Made by a program: the position numbers and the translations under genes. The notes below the pieces were generated by a model. It worked only from the letters and a program-made list of their open reading frames with translations. It was not told where the DNA came from and did not search any database. Below are positions 52,013 to 61,575 of a DNA stretch of 64,000 nucleotides, in pieces. Within the stretch, counting starts at the first letter, position 1. Each line of letters begins with the position of its first letter. This DNA is from Afipia sp. (GTDB taxonomy: Bacteria > Pseudomonadota > Alphaproteobacteria > Rhizobiales > Xanthobacteraceae). Where the stretch lies: contig JANINQ010000021.1 in NCBI GenBank assembly GCA_024508675.1, forward strand, positions 496,001-560,000. The letters are read 5' to 3'.

Positions 52013-52752
52013 CGGCGCTGCTCGAAGTCAACGACGTCACCAAGCGTTTCGGCGGCCTCACCGCCGTGAAGAACGCGACCTTCACCCTGCAGAAGGGCGA
52101 ACTGACCGGCATCCTCGGTCCGAACGGCGCTGGCAAGACCACGCTGTTCAACCTGCTCACCGGCTTCATGCAGCCCACCACGGGCAGCGTGTCCTTCAAC
52201 GGCGCGCCGCTGCGCGGGCTCGCGCCCTACAAGGTCGTCAACAGCGGCATGGCGCGCACCTTCCAGCTCTGCCGCCCCTTCGTCGGCATGAACCTGCTGG
52301 AGAACGTCCTTGTCGCCTGCATGTCGCCGCGTGCGCATCAGGACCACGACAAGGAAGAGCGCGCGCGTCATCTGCTCGAACAGGTCGGCCTCGGCGGGCG
52401 CGGCGCGGAGCCGGTCGAAACGCTGCCTTACGGCGACCTGCGGCGGCTGGAAATCGCCCGCGCGCTGGCGACGCGGCCGGACCTCCTGCTGCTTGACGAG
52501 CCTTTCGCGGGCCTCGGCTCCAGCGAGATCGAGCCGCTGGCGCATCTCATCAAGAAGCTTCACCGCGAGGAACACCTGACCATCCTCCTGATCGAGCACA
52601 AGTTGCGCGAGTTCATGGCGCTGGTGTCGCGGGTGATCGCGATGAATTTCGGCGAGATCATCGCCGTCGGACCGCCCGAGGACATTGTGAAGAATCCGAA
52701 AGTGATCGAAGCCTATATCGGAAAGACGGAGGACGCTCATGCCTCTGCTTGA
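52009..52752 (+). CDS. ABC transporter ATPase, LivG-like (second HAAT system)
   Basis: 247-residue ATPase starting at the ATG overlapping the livM stop; the frame is open upstream to 51814 but that part is the permease in another frame. Walker A GPNGAGKTT (37-45), RTFQLCRPFVGMNLLENVLVA, signature region LPYGDLRRLEIARALA (LPYGD, as usual for LivG), Walker B LLLLDEPFAGLGSSE and switch LIEHKL. Complete. Confidence 0.93.
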   Translation: MTALLEVNDVTKRFGGLTAVKNATFTLQKGELTGILGPNGAGKTTLFNLLTGFMQPTTGSVSFNGAPLRGLAPYKVVNSGMARTFQLCRPFVGMNLLENVLVACMSPRAHQDHDKEERARHLLEQVGLGGRGAEPVETLPYGDLRRLEIARALATRPDLLLLDEPFAGLGSSEIEPLAHLIKKLHREEHLTILLIEHKLREFMALVSRVIAMNFGEIIAVGPPEDIVKNPKVIEAYIGKTEDAHASA

Positions 52753-53446
52753 AGTCTCCGATCTGCGTGTCAGCTACGGCAAGGCGCTCGCCATCGAATC
52801 CGTTTCGATCAAAGTCGACAAGGGTGAACTGATCGGCGTGCTCGGCCCCAACGGCGCGGGCAAGACCACACTCCTGAAGGCGATCTCGCGTTCCATCGGC
52901 TCGCAGGGCAAGCTGCTGTTCAAGGACCAGTCGCTCGATGGCGTCGCGCCTTACGATGTGGTCGCGCGCGGCATCTGTCATTGCCCCGAAGGCCGCAAGC
53001 TGTTCTCCGAACTGTCGGTGCTGAAGAACCTGCAGCTCGGCGCCTATCTGCGCAGCAACAAGGCCGAGATCAATGCGGACCTTGAGCGCGTGTTCGCGCT
53101 GTTCCCGGTGCTGCGCGAGCGGCAGTGGCAGCAGTCCAGCACGCTTTCCGGCGGCGAACAGCAAATGGTGGCGATCGGTCGTGCGCTGATGGGCCGGCCG
53201 GAACTATTGCTGCTGGATGAGCCTTCCGTCGGCATCGCCCCGCGTCTGAAGGGCCTCATCTTCGATGCGATCCAGCAGATCCGGAAAGACGGCACCGCGA
53301 TCCTGATCGTGGAGCAGGACGCGACTTCTACCCTGAAAATTACCGATCGCGTCTACGTGCTCGAACATGGCCGCACCATCCGCGAAGGCACGGCCCAGGA
53401 AATCGCTGGCGACAAGTATATCCAGCAAGTTTATCTGGGCGTGTGA
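52739..53446 (+). CDS. ABC transporter ATPase, LivF-like (second HAAT system)
   Basis: 235-residue ATPase, overlapping livG by 14 bases. Walker A GPNGAGKTT (36-44), ICHCPEGRKLFSELSVLKNLQLGAYL (the LivF PEGR feature), signature LSGGEQQMVAIGRALM, Walker B LLLLDEPSVGIAPRL and switch IVEQDA. Last gene of the importer; followed by a family C repeat. Confidence 0.94.
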   Translation: MPLLEVSDLRVSYGKALAIESVSIKVDKGELIGVLGPNGAGKTTLLKAISRSIGSQGKLLFKDQSLDGVAPYDVVARGICHCPEGRKLFSELSVLKNLQLGAYLRSNKAEINADLERVFALFPVLRERQWQQSSTLSGGEQQMVAIGRALMGRPELLLLDEPSVGIAPRLKGLIFDAIQQIRKDGTAILIVEQDATSTLKITDRVYVLEHGRTIREGTAQEIAGDKYIQQVYLGV

Positions 53447-53470
53447 AGCGACGGATTAAACAGCCCGAAG

Positions 53471-53579
53471 CCTCATCCTGAGGAGCGATCCAGAGGATCG
53501 CGTCTCGAAGGACGAGGCTTCATTATTTCCGATTCTCATGGTTCGAGACGCGCGCAAGAGCGCGCTCCTCACCATGAGG
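53471..53579. repeat. Dispersed inverted repeat, family C, copy 1
   Basis: Left half starts CCTCATCCTGAGGAGCGATC and includes CGCGTCTCGAA; right half (53536-53579) reads TTCGAGACGCG and ends CTCCTCACCATGAGG. Outer and inner arms pair. Located between convergent livF and the CMD gene. Confidence 0.8.
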
Positions 53580-53586
53580 TTCTCTG

Positions 53587-53982
53587 TCACTTCTTCTCCA
53601 GCGCGCCTTCGGCCTTGAGCACTTCATGCGCGGCCTTGAACGCTTCAAGTCCCGCCGGAATGCCGCTGTAGACGGTGGCGTGCAGCAACACTTCCTTGAT
53701 CTCATCCACGGTCACGCCGTTGGTCAGTGCGCCCTTGACGTGGAGCTTGATCTCGTTCGGCGCCTTTAGCGCCGTCAGCATGGCGAGGTTGAGCATGCTG
53801 CGGGTCTTGCGGTCGAGGCCCGGCCGGGTCCAGGCATAGCCCCAGCACCATTCGGTGGTGATCTCCTGGAACGCCATCATGAAATCGTCAGCCTTGGCGA
53901 TGCTGCCGTCGACATAATCCTTGCCCAGAACGTCGCGCCGGACGGCCAGACCCTTCTTGAAATGTTCGCTTTCACCGCTCAT
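53587..53982 (-). CDS. Carboxymuconolactone decarboxylase family protein (PcaC-like)
   Basis: 131-residue all-helical protein. I start at ATG 53982 (MSGESEHFKKGLAVRR), with GGGAGAA upstream; the frame is open to 54189 but that part has no family sequence. LDRKTRSMLNLAMLTALKAPNEIKLHVKGALTNGVTVDEIKEVLLHATVYSGIPAGLEAF follows PcaC closely in form. The AhpD CxxC pair is missing, so it is a decarboxylase-type rather than a peroxidase-type member. In the beta-ketoadipate path it would act on 4-carboxymuconolactone, but no other pca gene is here, so the substrate is open. Confidence 0.85.
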   Translation of the reverse strand: MSGESEHFKKGLAVRRDVLGKDYVDGSIAKADDFMMAFQEITTEWCWGYAWTRPGLDRKTRSMLNLAMLTALKAPNEIKLHVKGALTNGVTVDEIKEVLLHATVYSGIPAGLEAFKAAHEVLKAEGALEKK

Positions 53983-54182
53983 GGCGTTCTCCCGAAATTG
54001 ATCCTGCGACAGGCGCAAATCCTGCCAATCCCCTCTCATGACGGCATTCGGCCCATCCGGCAACGGGGCACTGCAACAACGCTTGCCCGCGCGATTGCAT
54101 AGGCGCATTCGCAAACGACCCCTGCTCCTGCGCCATGAATTGCGGTTCATGGACCTATGATTCACAACAAGCTCTCCGCCCG

Positions 54183-55421
54183 ATGACACCCCTCACTCCG
54201 GACCGGAAATCGGGAATGAAGCCGGTGCACATTGCCCTCAATGTGCTGGCGCTGTGCTTTGCCCTGTCGGTGCTGGGCCGGGGCCTCGGCGAGAGCTTCA
54301 CGGTCTTCCTGCTGCCAATCTCGCAAAGCTCGGGCTGGGACCGGGCGGAGGTCATCTCGATCTATTCGCTGGCCGCGCTGGCGGGCGGCCTTGCCGCCCC
54401 AATCATCGGCCGCCTGTTCGACCGCTCCGGTCCGCGCACGGTCTACACCCTCGGGCTGGCTCTGCTGGGCGGAGCCTTTCTCTGCGCCGCCTACGCGCAG
54501 CAGCTCTGGCAATTCCAGCTCACCTTGGGCCTCTGCGCCGGTCTCGGCATCGCCTGCATCGGCAATGTCCCGAACTCGATCATGCTGGGGCGATGGTTCG
54601 GCCCGAAACTACCCACCGCGATGTCAGTGGTCTATTCAGCCGCGGGCGCCGGTGTGCTGCTTCTGCTGCCGCTGTCTCAAATCCTGATCGACCGCTTCGG
54701 CTGGCGCGGCGCGTATCAGATTTTTGGCGGCACCGCGCTGGTCCTGCTGTTGCCGCTGCTGCTCCTGCCATGGAAGCTGTTTGCATCCGGCTCCCCGACG
54801 CTCAAGAAGAGCGTCGCCGCTGAAATGATCGATGAAGGCTGGACGCTGCTCAGCGCCATGCGTCATCACGCCTTCTGGGCGCTGTTCTCCACATTCTTCT
54901 TTACCGCGGTCGGTATGTTCGCGCTCTCGGCCCAGATCGTCGCCTATCTGGTCGATGCCGGATTTCCGCCGCTGCAGGCCGCGACCGCGTGGGGCTTCAG
55001 CGGCGTGGTGCTGCTGTTCGGCATGCTCGGGGTCACCTGGCTCGACGGCGTGATCGGCCGCCGCCGCTCGGTGCTGTTCAGCTACGCGCTTTCGATCATC
55101 GGCATCGGCCTGCTCTGGCTGCTGAAAACCTATCCCAATGTCTGGCTGCTGACCGCGTTCGTGGTGACGTTCGGCAGCATGATCGGATCGCGCGGCCCGC
55201 TGATCACAGCGACGGCGATGAAGATCTTTCGCGGCGAACGTGTCGGCACCATTTACGGCACCATCACCATCGGAAGCGGGCTTGGCTCATCCTTCGGCTC
55301 ATGGGCCGGCGGTTTGATTCACGACATGACCGGCAGCTACGATGCGCTGCTGCTGTTCGCGCTGGTCAGCGTGATCCTCGGCATGATCCCGTTTCTGGTG
55401 ATCCGCGCGTTGCGGGAATGA
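54183..55421 (+). CDS. MFS transporter
   Basis: 412-residue carrier from the ATG at 54183 (another ATG at 54216; the frame is open from 54135). About 12 helices in two halves, motif A variant GRLFDRSGPRTVYTLGLA (about 72-89) and second-half DGVIGRRRSVLFSYALS (about 284-300). Sequence order resembles the other MFS gene at 8930 (GPRTV in the same loop), placing both near the monocarboxylate-type group. It is divergent from the CMD gene over about 200 bases. Substrate unknown. Confidence 0.85.
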   Translation: MTPLTPDRKSGMKPVHIALNVLALCFALSVLGRGLGESFTVFLLPISQSSGWDRAEVISIYSLAALAGGLAAPIIGRLFDRSGPRTVYTLGLALLGGAFLCAAYAQQLWQFQLTLGLCAGLGIACIGNVPNSIMLGRWFGPKLPTAMSVVYSAAGAGVLLLLPLSQILIDRFGWRGAYQIFGGTALVLLLPLLLLPWKLFASGSPTLKKSVAAEMIDEGWTLLSAMRHHAFWALFSTFFFTAVGMFALSAQIVAYLVDAGFPPLQAATAWGFSGVVLLFGMLGVTWLDGVIGRRRSVLFSYALSIIGIGLLWLLKTYPNVWLLTAFVVTFGSMIGSRGPLITATAMKIFRGERVGTIYGTITIGSGLGSSFGSWAGGLIHDMTGSYDALLLFALVSVILGMIPFLVIRALRE

Positions 55422-55481
55422 CGGGTTGCACGAGACCCGTTCAATTGCGATCATCACAAAAATGACACCGGAGACGATCTC

Positions 55482-56333
55482 ATGAGCGCACCTGTCGATG
55501 CACCGGACTGGCGCAAGCTGACCCAGGAGCAGCTCGATCTCGGTTTCAACAACACGCTGCATGTGCCGCAGACCCCGTCCATCATCGCAGAATGGGACCG
55601 CGTTTCTGCCGATATGCGTGCGCGTTATCCGCAATCGCTTGATCTTCGTTATGGGCCGCGCGAGCGCAACCGGATCGATTTTATCAAAGCGAAGGACGGC
55701 AGCCCAACCCTCGTGTTCATTCACGGCGGCTACTGGCAGACCCGCGCGAAGGAAAACTTCACCTTCTGCGCGGCAGGGCCGCTCGCGCACGGTATCAATG
55801 TGGCGCTGATCGGCTATACGCTCGCGCCCGATGTTACCCTCGACCAGATCGTGGACGAGGTGCGCATCGGCATCGACTATCTCGTCACCGAGCTTCCCGC
55901 ACTCGGCGGCGATCCGAACCGGATGATCGTGTCCGGCTGGTCCGCCGGAGGGCATCTGTCGTCGATGTCGCTCGGTCATCCGCATATCAAGGCCGGGCTT
56001 CTGATCAGCGGTGTCTATGATCTCGAGCCGATCCGCCACAGCTATCTGAATGCGAAGCTCAACCTTGATGACGGGACGATCCAGCGCAACTCGCCGATCC
56101 GCAATCCCGGCGGCGTCAACAAGCCGCTTGTCATCGTTGCAGGCAGCGCCGAACTGCCCTTGCTGCGCAAGCAATCGGCCGATTATGCCGCGCATCGCGC
56201 CGGTTACGGGTTGCCCGTCACTTACGAAGAAATTCCCGGCGCGAACCACTTCACCATGATGAACGAACTGGCCTCGCCGTCAGGACGGCTCACCACAATG
56301 GCGCGGCAACTGTTCGCACAGATGTCCGGCTAG
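55482..56333 (+). CDS. Alpha/beta hydrolase, arylformamidase-like
   Basis: 283-residue hydrolase. HGGYW (81-85) gives the oxyanion hole, the nucleophile is S154 in GWSAGGH, and H256 lies in PGANHF. The acid position reads GSAELP, so E224 seems to replace the usual Asp. HGGYW with this spacing is the kynurenine formamidase/arylformamidase and related esterase group. No tryptophan-pathway gene is beside it, so the substrate may be another formamide or ester. It follows the MFS gene by 60 bases and may be cotranscribed. Confidence 0.82.
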   Translation: MSAPVDAPDWRKLTQEQLDLGFNNTLHVPQTPSIIAEWDRVSADMRARYPQSLDLRYGPRERNRIDFIKAKDGSPTLVFIHGGYWQTRAKENFTFCAAGPLAHGINVALIGYTLAPDVTLDQIVDEVRIGIDYLVTELPALGGDPNRMIVSGWSAGGHLSSMSLGHPHIKAGLLISGVYDLEPIRHSYLNAKLNLDDGTIQRNSPIRNPGGVNKPLVIVAGSAELPLLRKQSADYAAHRAGYGLPVTYEEIPGANHFTMMNELASPSGRLTTMARQLFAQMSG

Positions 56334-56380
56334 AACCGCAGATCGAAACCGACCCGTCGCGGCAAGATCAATGCGCGGTG

Positions 56381-56674
56381 TCAGAGATCAAGCACAACGG
56401 CCCCCGAAACGGCATCCGTGATACCGCGCCCTTCGCCCTGATCTTCGAGAAAGGCCCTGAAGCTGTCGAGTGTCTTGATCATTGCGGGCCGCGCAGCAAC
56501 CAGCGCTTCCTGACTGGGCCACTCGCCGATCAGGCAGAAGGTCTGCTCGCCGGTCTGGATGATGAAACCACGCTCAAGGCCCGGCCATTTAGCCTTGCCG
56601 TCCCGGTGCGCATCGAGGAAGTCGGCTTCCTTGCCGGATTTTACCCTGAACTTGACGACATTGTAGACCTGCAT
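56381..56674 (-). CDS. ABM-fold small monooxygenase-like protein
   Basis: 97-residue dimeric alpha-beta barrel protein, start ATG 56674 with TTGGAG upstream (the open frame to 56740 runs into a repeat). MQVYNVVKFRVKSGKEADFLDAH and later FCLIGEWPSQEALVAARPAMIKTLDSFRAFLED are the ABM pattern (helix-strand with KxG and xFxD). Unlike HmuQ it has no haem-locus context or clear haem-ligand histidine. It could be a small oxygenase, a stress protein or a binding domain; no function is assigned. Confidence 0.7.
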   Translation of the reverse strand: MQVYNVVKFRVKSGKEADFLDAHRDGKAKWPGLERGFIIQTGEQTFCLIGEWPSQEALVAARPAMIKTLDSFRAFLEDQGEGRGITDAVSGAVVLDL

Positions 56675-56720
56675 GATGCGCTCCAATGTATCGAGAGAGG
56701 ACGGCATTTCTCCTGCTTTA

Positions 56721-56762
56721 TCGTTCTTCGAGGCGCGCATCGGCGCGCTCCTCAGATGACGA
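56721..56762. repeat. Partial family C repeat
   Basis: TCGTTCTTCGAGGCGCGC and GCGCGCTCCTCAGATGACGA form a stem around ATCG. It matches one arm region of family C (53471-53579) and lies between the small ABM gene and the M20 hydrolase. Confidence 0.55.
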
Positions 56763-56782
56763 TCATCTGCTTTTCAGGTCGC

Positions 56783-57949
56783 CTACGCCGCCAGCGGAAG
56801 CCGCTTCTCGATGATGCGCGAGAACAGACTGGCCCCTACCGGCAAAATCTTGTCGTCTAGAATGAAGCCCGGATTGTGCAGCGGCACCGATCCCTCGTGA
56901 CCGAGCCAGAAGTAAGCACCCGGCACCGCCAGAAGCATGTCTGCGAAATCCTCGCTGCCCATCTTCGGCGATGGCGTCGTCAGCACATTCTCGCTGCCGA
57001 GCACTTCGCGGGCGACGTCCGCCACGAAATGCGATGGCTCTTCGTGATTGATCAGCACCGAGAAAATATCGCGGATGTCGACCTTGATCTCGACCTGAAA
57101 CGCCTGCGCCACACCGGCCGCAATGGTGCGTATCCGGTCGCGGATCTGCTCGCGGATTTTCTCCGAGAACGTGCGCACGGTTCCGGCCAGCGTCGCCTCG
57201 CCGGGGATAACATTGTAGGCCGAGCCGGCATGAATCTGCGTGATCGACACCACCGCAGATTTCAGCGGATCGATATTGCGGCTAACAATGGTCTGCAGCG
57301 CCTGTCCCAGCGTCATCGCGATCACGACGGGATCGCGGGACATTTCCGGCATCGCGCCGTGGCTGCCATAGCCGGTGATGGTGATGTCGAAGAAGTCCGC
57401 GCTGGCCATTGTCGGCCCGGGAAACACCGCGGCTTGTCCCGGATTGAGCTGCGGCGCGTTGTGGAGGCCATACACTTCATCCAGCGGAAACTTCTCGAAC
57501 AACCCATCCCTGATCATGGCGCGCGCGCCGCCGAGACCTTCCTCGGCGGGCTGGAAGATGAACGCTACCGTGCCGTCGAAATTGCGGGTCTGCGCCAGAT
57601 AGCGCGCGGTTCCGAGCAAGATGGTGGTGTGGCCGTCATGACCGCAGCCGTGAAAACGGCCGGGAATAGTCGAGCGCCAGCTCAGGTTGGTTTTCTCCTC
57701 CATCGGCAGCGCATCCATGTCGGCGCGCAGGCCGATCCGCTTCGTGCCATTGCCCTTGCCTTTCAGCAGGCCGACCACGCCGGTGCCGCCGAGGCCGCGA
57801 TGCACCTCGATGCCCCACCCCGCGAGCTTTTCAGCGACAATGCCGGAGGTGCGATGTTCCTCGAATCCGATTTCCGGATGCGCATGAAGATCGCGGCGGA
57901 TGGCAGTGAGTTCGTGGGCGAAGCTGTCGATCAGTTCAATGTTGGGCAT
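56783..57949 (-). CDS. M20-family amidohydrolase (hippurate hydrolase/indole-acetyl-amino-acid hydrolase type)
   Basis: 388-residue metal-dependent amidohydrolase, start ATG 57949 (MPNIELIDSFAHELTAIRRDLHAHPEIGFEE). The di-metal pattern is complete: FHGCGHDGHT (about 100-109), the catalytic QPAEEGLGGARAMI and the later HNAP. Family members hydrolyse N-acyl amino acids such as hippurate, or plant auxin conjugates. It lies next to a second M20 enzyme and an amino-acid exporter. Confidence 0.9.
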   Translation of the reverse strand: MPNIELIDSFAHELTAIRRDLHAHPEIGFEEHRTSGIVAEKLAGWGIEVHRGLGGTGVVGLLKGKGNGTKRIGLRADMDALPMEEKTNLSWRSTIPGRFHGCGHDGHTTILLGTARYLAQTRNFDGTVAFIFQPAEEGLGGARAMIRDGLFEKFPLDEVYGLHNAPQLNPGQAAVFPGPTMASADFFDITITGYGSHGAMPEMSRDPVVIAMTLGQALQTIVSRNIDPLKSAVVSITQIHAGSAYNVIPGEATLAGTVRTFSEKIREQIRDRIRTIAAGVAQAFQVEIKVDIRDIFSVLINHEEPSHFVADVAREVLGSENVLTTPSPKMGSEDFADMLLAVPGAYFWLGHEGSVPLHNPGFILDDKILPVGASLFSRIIEKRLPLAA

Positions 57950-58004
57950 GCGGCAATATCCGTGAACGATGGGAACAGGCGCGAAGCGGCAGCATCTTGG
58001 CAAA

Positions 58005-59153
58005 TCATTGCAGGCTGGCCAATAGACCGGCGATCAAACGCCCGCGTTCGGGAAGACTGTCAGTCTCGATATGCTCGTTCAACGTGTGATAATCTGCGCC
58101 GCGAACGCCAAGGCTGTCGAGTGTCGGCAGCCCCATTGCGCCGGTGAAGTTGCCGTCCGAGCCGCCGCCGGAACTACCGTGGATCAGATCGAGGCCGATT
58201 TTCGCGCCCACCGCCCGCGCCTGTTCATAAAGAGCCATCGTTCCCGCATTGGGTTCCCAGACCGGACGCGTCACGCCGCGGGTCACCGTAAATGTCACAT
58301 CGTTGGTCGTGCCGTTCAGCGCCAGCATTCGCTCGACACCGCGGTCGAGATCGGCCTGCCGCTTGGCCATGCTCAGCGCTTCGCCGCGGCAACTCGATGA
58401 CACGCAGTTGACCCACTGCCCGCCATGAACCACACCGACGCTGAAGGTGCAGTCGTCGCCGGTCATGCCGTCGATGGCGATGATCTGCCGCGCCATTTCG
58501 CGGATCGCGGAGCGGCCCGCGGCGAGCGTGGCACCCGCATGGCTCGGCTTGCCGGTGGCTTCGAGATTGAAGCGCGCAATCGCATAGCGTCCGGTGGTGA
58601 CGCCCGCATTCCTGAACGCCGGCTCCGGCACCAGCACGTATTTGTTGCGAGCCGCTTCCGCCTCGATGATGTCGCGCGTCGAGGGCGTTCCCACTTCCTC
58701 ATCCGGCGTGAAAAGAACCGTGACCGGCAGCGGCGTTGTTACCGACGCCTTGGCCAGTTGCCGGATCGCCTCCAGCGCGGCGTAGTTGCCGCCCTTCATG
58801 TCGAGAATGCCGGGGCCGTAGCACTTGCCGCCCTCGCGCCGCCACGGCAGCTTCTGCAGCGTGCCGACCGGATGCACCGTGTCCATATGTCCCGCGATCA
58901 GGATGCCCGGCTGGCCTTGCTTCGGATGCGGAAACCGCGCCCGGATGCAGCCGCCAAAGCCCTGCTTTCCTGCGATGTATTCGATCGACGCGCCGCTGAG
59001 CGCCATATCCCGCGCGGCGAGTTCAAGCATGCGATTGACGGCCGCCGCGTCCCAGGTAGGACTTTCACACTCCACCCACGGACGCAGGCCCGCGAGCATG
59101 GCCTCCACATCGAACGGAAGCGACATGGGCTGAAACGAATTGGGATCGAACAA
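58005..59153 (-). CDS. M20-family glutamate carboxypeptidase-like hydrolase
   Basis: 382-residue enzyme of the carboxypeptidase G2/ArgE-DapE group. The start is taken as TTG at 59153, since AAGAGGGG sits six to seven bases before it; the next ATG (59126) has no ribosome site. Metal residues are in LIAGHMDTVHPVG, ILDMKGGNYAAL and TPDEEVGTPSTRD (about 125-155), with the C-terminal HGSSGGGSDGNF matching the G2 loop. Likely cleaves a glutamyl or other C-terminal amino acid from an acyl conjugate. Confidence 0.88.
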   Translation of the reverse strand: MFDPNSFQPMSLPFDVEAMLAGLRPWVECESPTWDAAAVNRMLELAARDMALSGASIEYIAGKQGFGGCIRARFPHPKQGQPGILIAGHMDTVHPVGTLQKLPWRREGGKCYGPGILDMKGGNYAALEAIRQLAKASVTTPLPVTVLFTPDEEVGTPSTRDIIEAEAARNKYVLVPEPAFRNAGVTTGRYAIARFNLEATGKPSHAGATLAAGRSAIREMARQIIAIDGMTGDDCTFSVGVVHGGQWVNCVSSSCRGEALSMAKRQADLDRGVERMLALNGTTNDVTFTVTRGVTRPVWEPNAGTMALYEQARAVGAKIGLDLIHGSSGGGSDGNFTGAMGLPTLDSLGVRGADYHTLNEHIETDSLPERGRLIAGLLASLQ

Positions 59154-59352
59154 GGCGCGCCCCTCTTAACTTGTTTTCTAAACGGCGGGATCTGATGTCC
59201 CGCTCGCCGGATCGTTGCAGGTTCGCCGGGCGATGCAAGATGCAAACTTGCCGGGCCTGCCGAGACTTTGGCGATATTGCACGCGAAAATGGGATTGCGT
59301 AAGCAGACGTCCGCTAAGACTCGTCGATTTGCGCTGCAACACAGGTTCGCTC

Positions 59353-60219
59353 GTGACCCAAACTCTCGTTGCCCTGCCGCCTTCCAACACCAGGGCCGCA
59401 AGCTGGATGGCCGGCTGGCTGACCTTGATGCTGATCATGCTGGTGGCGGGCCGCGAGGCCACGCGCGAACTCAGCGTTTTCCAGGTGATGGAAATGCGCT
59501 CGGTGATCGGCCTGTTCCTGCTCTACCCGCTGATCCATCGCAACGGCGGCTTTGCCGGCATGAAGACCGCGCGCCCGCTGCAGCATATCGGCCGCAACGT
59601 CGTTCACTACGCCGCACAATACGGCTGGTTTCTGGCGCTGACGATGATTCCGCTGGCGCAGGTGGTCTCCATCGAGTTCACCATGCCGGTCTGGACCGCG
59701 CTGCTCGCGGTCAGCTTCCTCGGCGAGAAGCTGAATGTCTGGAAAATTCTCGCCATCGTGCTCGGCCTTGTCGGCGTGATCGTCATCGTGCAGCCGGGCG
59801 CGGCGCCGGTCAGTCCGGGCCAGCTGATCATGGTGCTGGCCGCCCTCGGCTTCGGCGTCGCGATTGTCATGGTGAAATCCCTGACCCGCACCGACAGCGT
59901 GGTGGTGATCATTTTCTGGATGCTGGTGATCCAGTCGCTGATCGGATTGATCCCGGCGATCTCCTACTGGCAAGCGCCGTCGGCGCATGTCTGGCTGTGG
60001 ATCGTAGTGATCGCGTTTTGCGGCACCTATTCGCACTACTGCTTCACGCAGGCGATGCGCTATGCCGATGCTACCGTCGTGGTACCGATGGACTTTCTTC
60101 GCGTACCGCTGTCAGCCGCGGTCGGCTGGCTGATCTATTCCGAACGGCTCGATGCCGCGACAATCGCAGGAGCCGCGCTGATTTTGACCGGCAATCTGCT
60201 GAACTTGCGGCGGTCGTAG
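59353..60219 (+). CDS. DMT-superfamily (EamA) permease
   Basis: 288 residues from the GTG at 59353; the frame is open to 59215 but the upstream part is Arg/Cys-rich and non-membrane. About ten helices in two EamA repeats: WLTLMLIMLVAGREATRELSVFQVMEMRSVIGL in the first and VWLWIVVIAFCGTYSHYCFTQAMRYADATVVVPMDFLRVPLSAAVGWLIYSE in the second, the usual length and pattern. Probably exports an amino acid or small metabolite. Its 5' end is divergent from the M20 genes. Confidence 0.85.
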   Translation: MTQTLVALPPSNTRAASWMAGWLTLMLIMLVAGREATRELSVFQVMEMRSVIGLFLLYPLIHRNGGFAGMKTARPLQHIGRNVVHYAAQYGWFLALTMIPLAQVVSIEFTMPVWTALLAVSFLGEKLNVWKILAIVLGLVGVIVIVQPGAAPVSPGQLIMVLAALGFGVAIVMVKSLTRTDSVVVIIFWMLVIQSLIGLIPAISYWQAPSAHVWLWIVVIAFCGTYSHYCFTQAMRYADATVVVPMDFLRVPLSAAVGWLIYSERLDAATIAGAALILTGNLLNLRRS

Positions 60220-60226
60220 CGCTATT

Positions 60227-60325
60227 CGTCATTGCGAGCGAAGCGAAGCAATCCACTCCTAAAACAAGAAGCTGGATTGCGTCGTCGCCATAGCGCGTAA
60301 ACGCGCTAATGGCTTCTCGCAATGA

Positions 60326-60326
<1 letters not shown>
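60227..60326. repeat. Dispersed inverted repeat, family B, copy 2
   Basis: Left arm CGTCATTGCGAGCGAAGCGA (60227 on); right arm 60273-60326 ends GCTTCTCGCAATGAC, carrying a nested AGCGCGT-AA-ACGCGCT stem at 60292-60307. The last base is also the first base of the hppD stop codon. Confidence 0.85.
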
Positions 60327-61450
<1,124 letters not shown>

Positions 61451-61540
61451 GGCAATCTCCCTTGATTCTTGTCTAAGGGTGCATCGTGCGCCGCTTTTCA
61501 TGCAACAGGCGTGCAAAATAGGGCGTATTCCGCTACGATC

Positions 61541-61557
61541 ATGCACAGATTGTGCAT
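61541..61557. promoter_or_regulatory. Palindrome ATGCACA-GAT-TGTGCAT, probable Lrp-type operator
   Basis: Perfect seven-base arms with a three-base centre, ending 18 bases before the regulator start, in the hppD/lrp divergent gap. Further TGCA half-sites occur at 61500-61520 (ATGCAAC, GTGCAAAA), suggesting cooperative binding. Confidence 0.65.
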
Positions 61558-61575
61558 ATTTGAAGGTTTTTCCGC

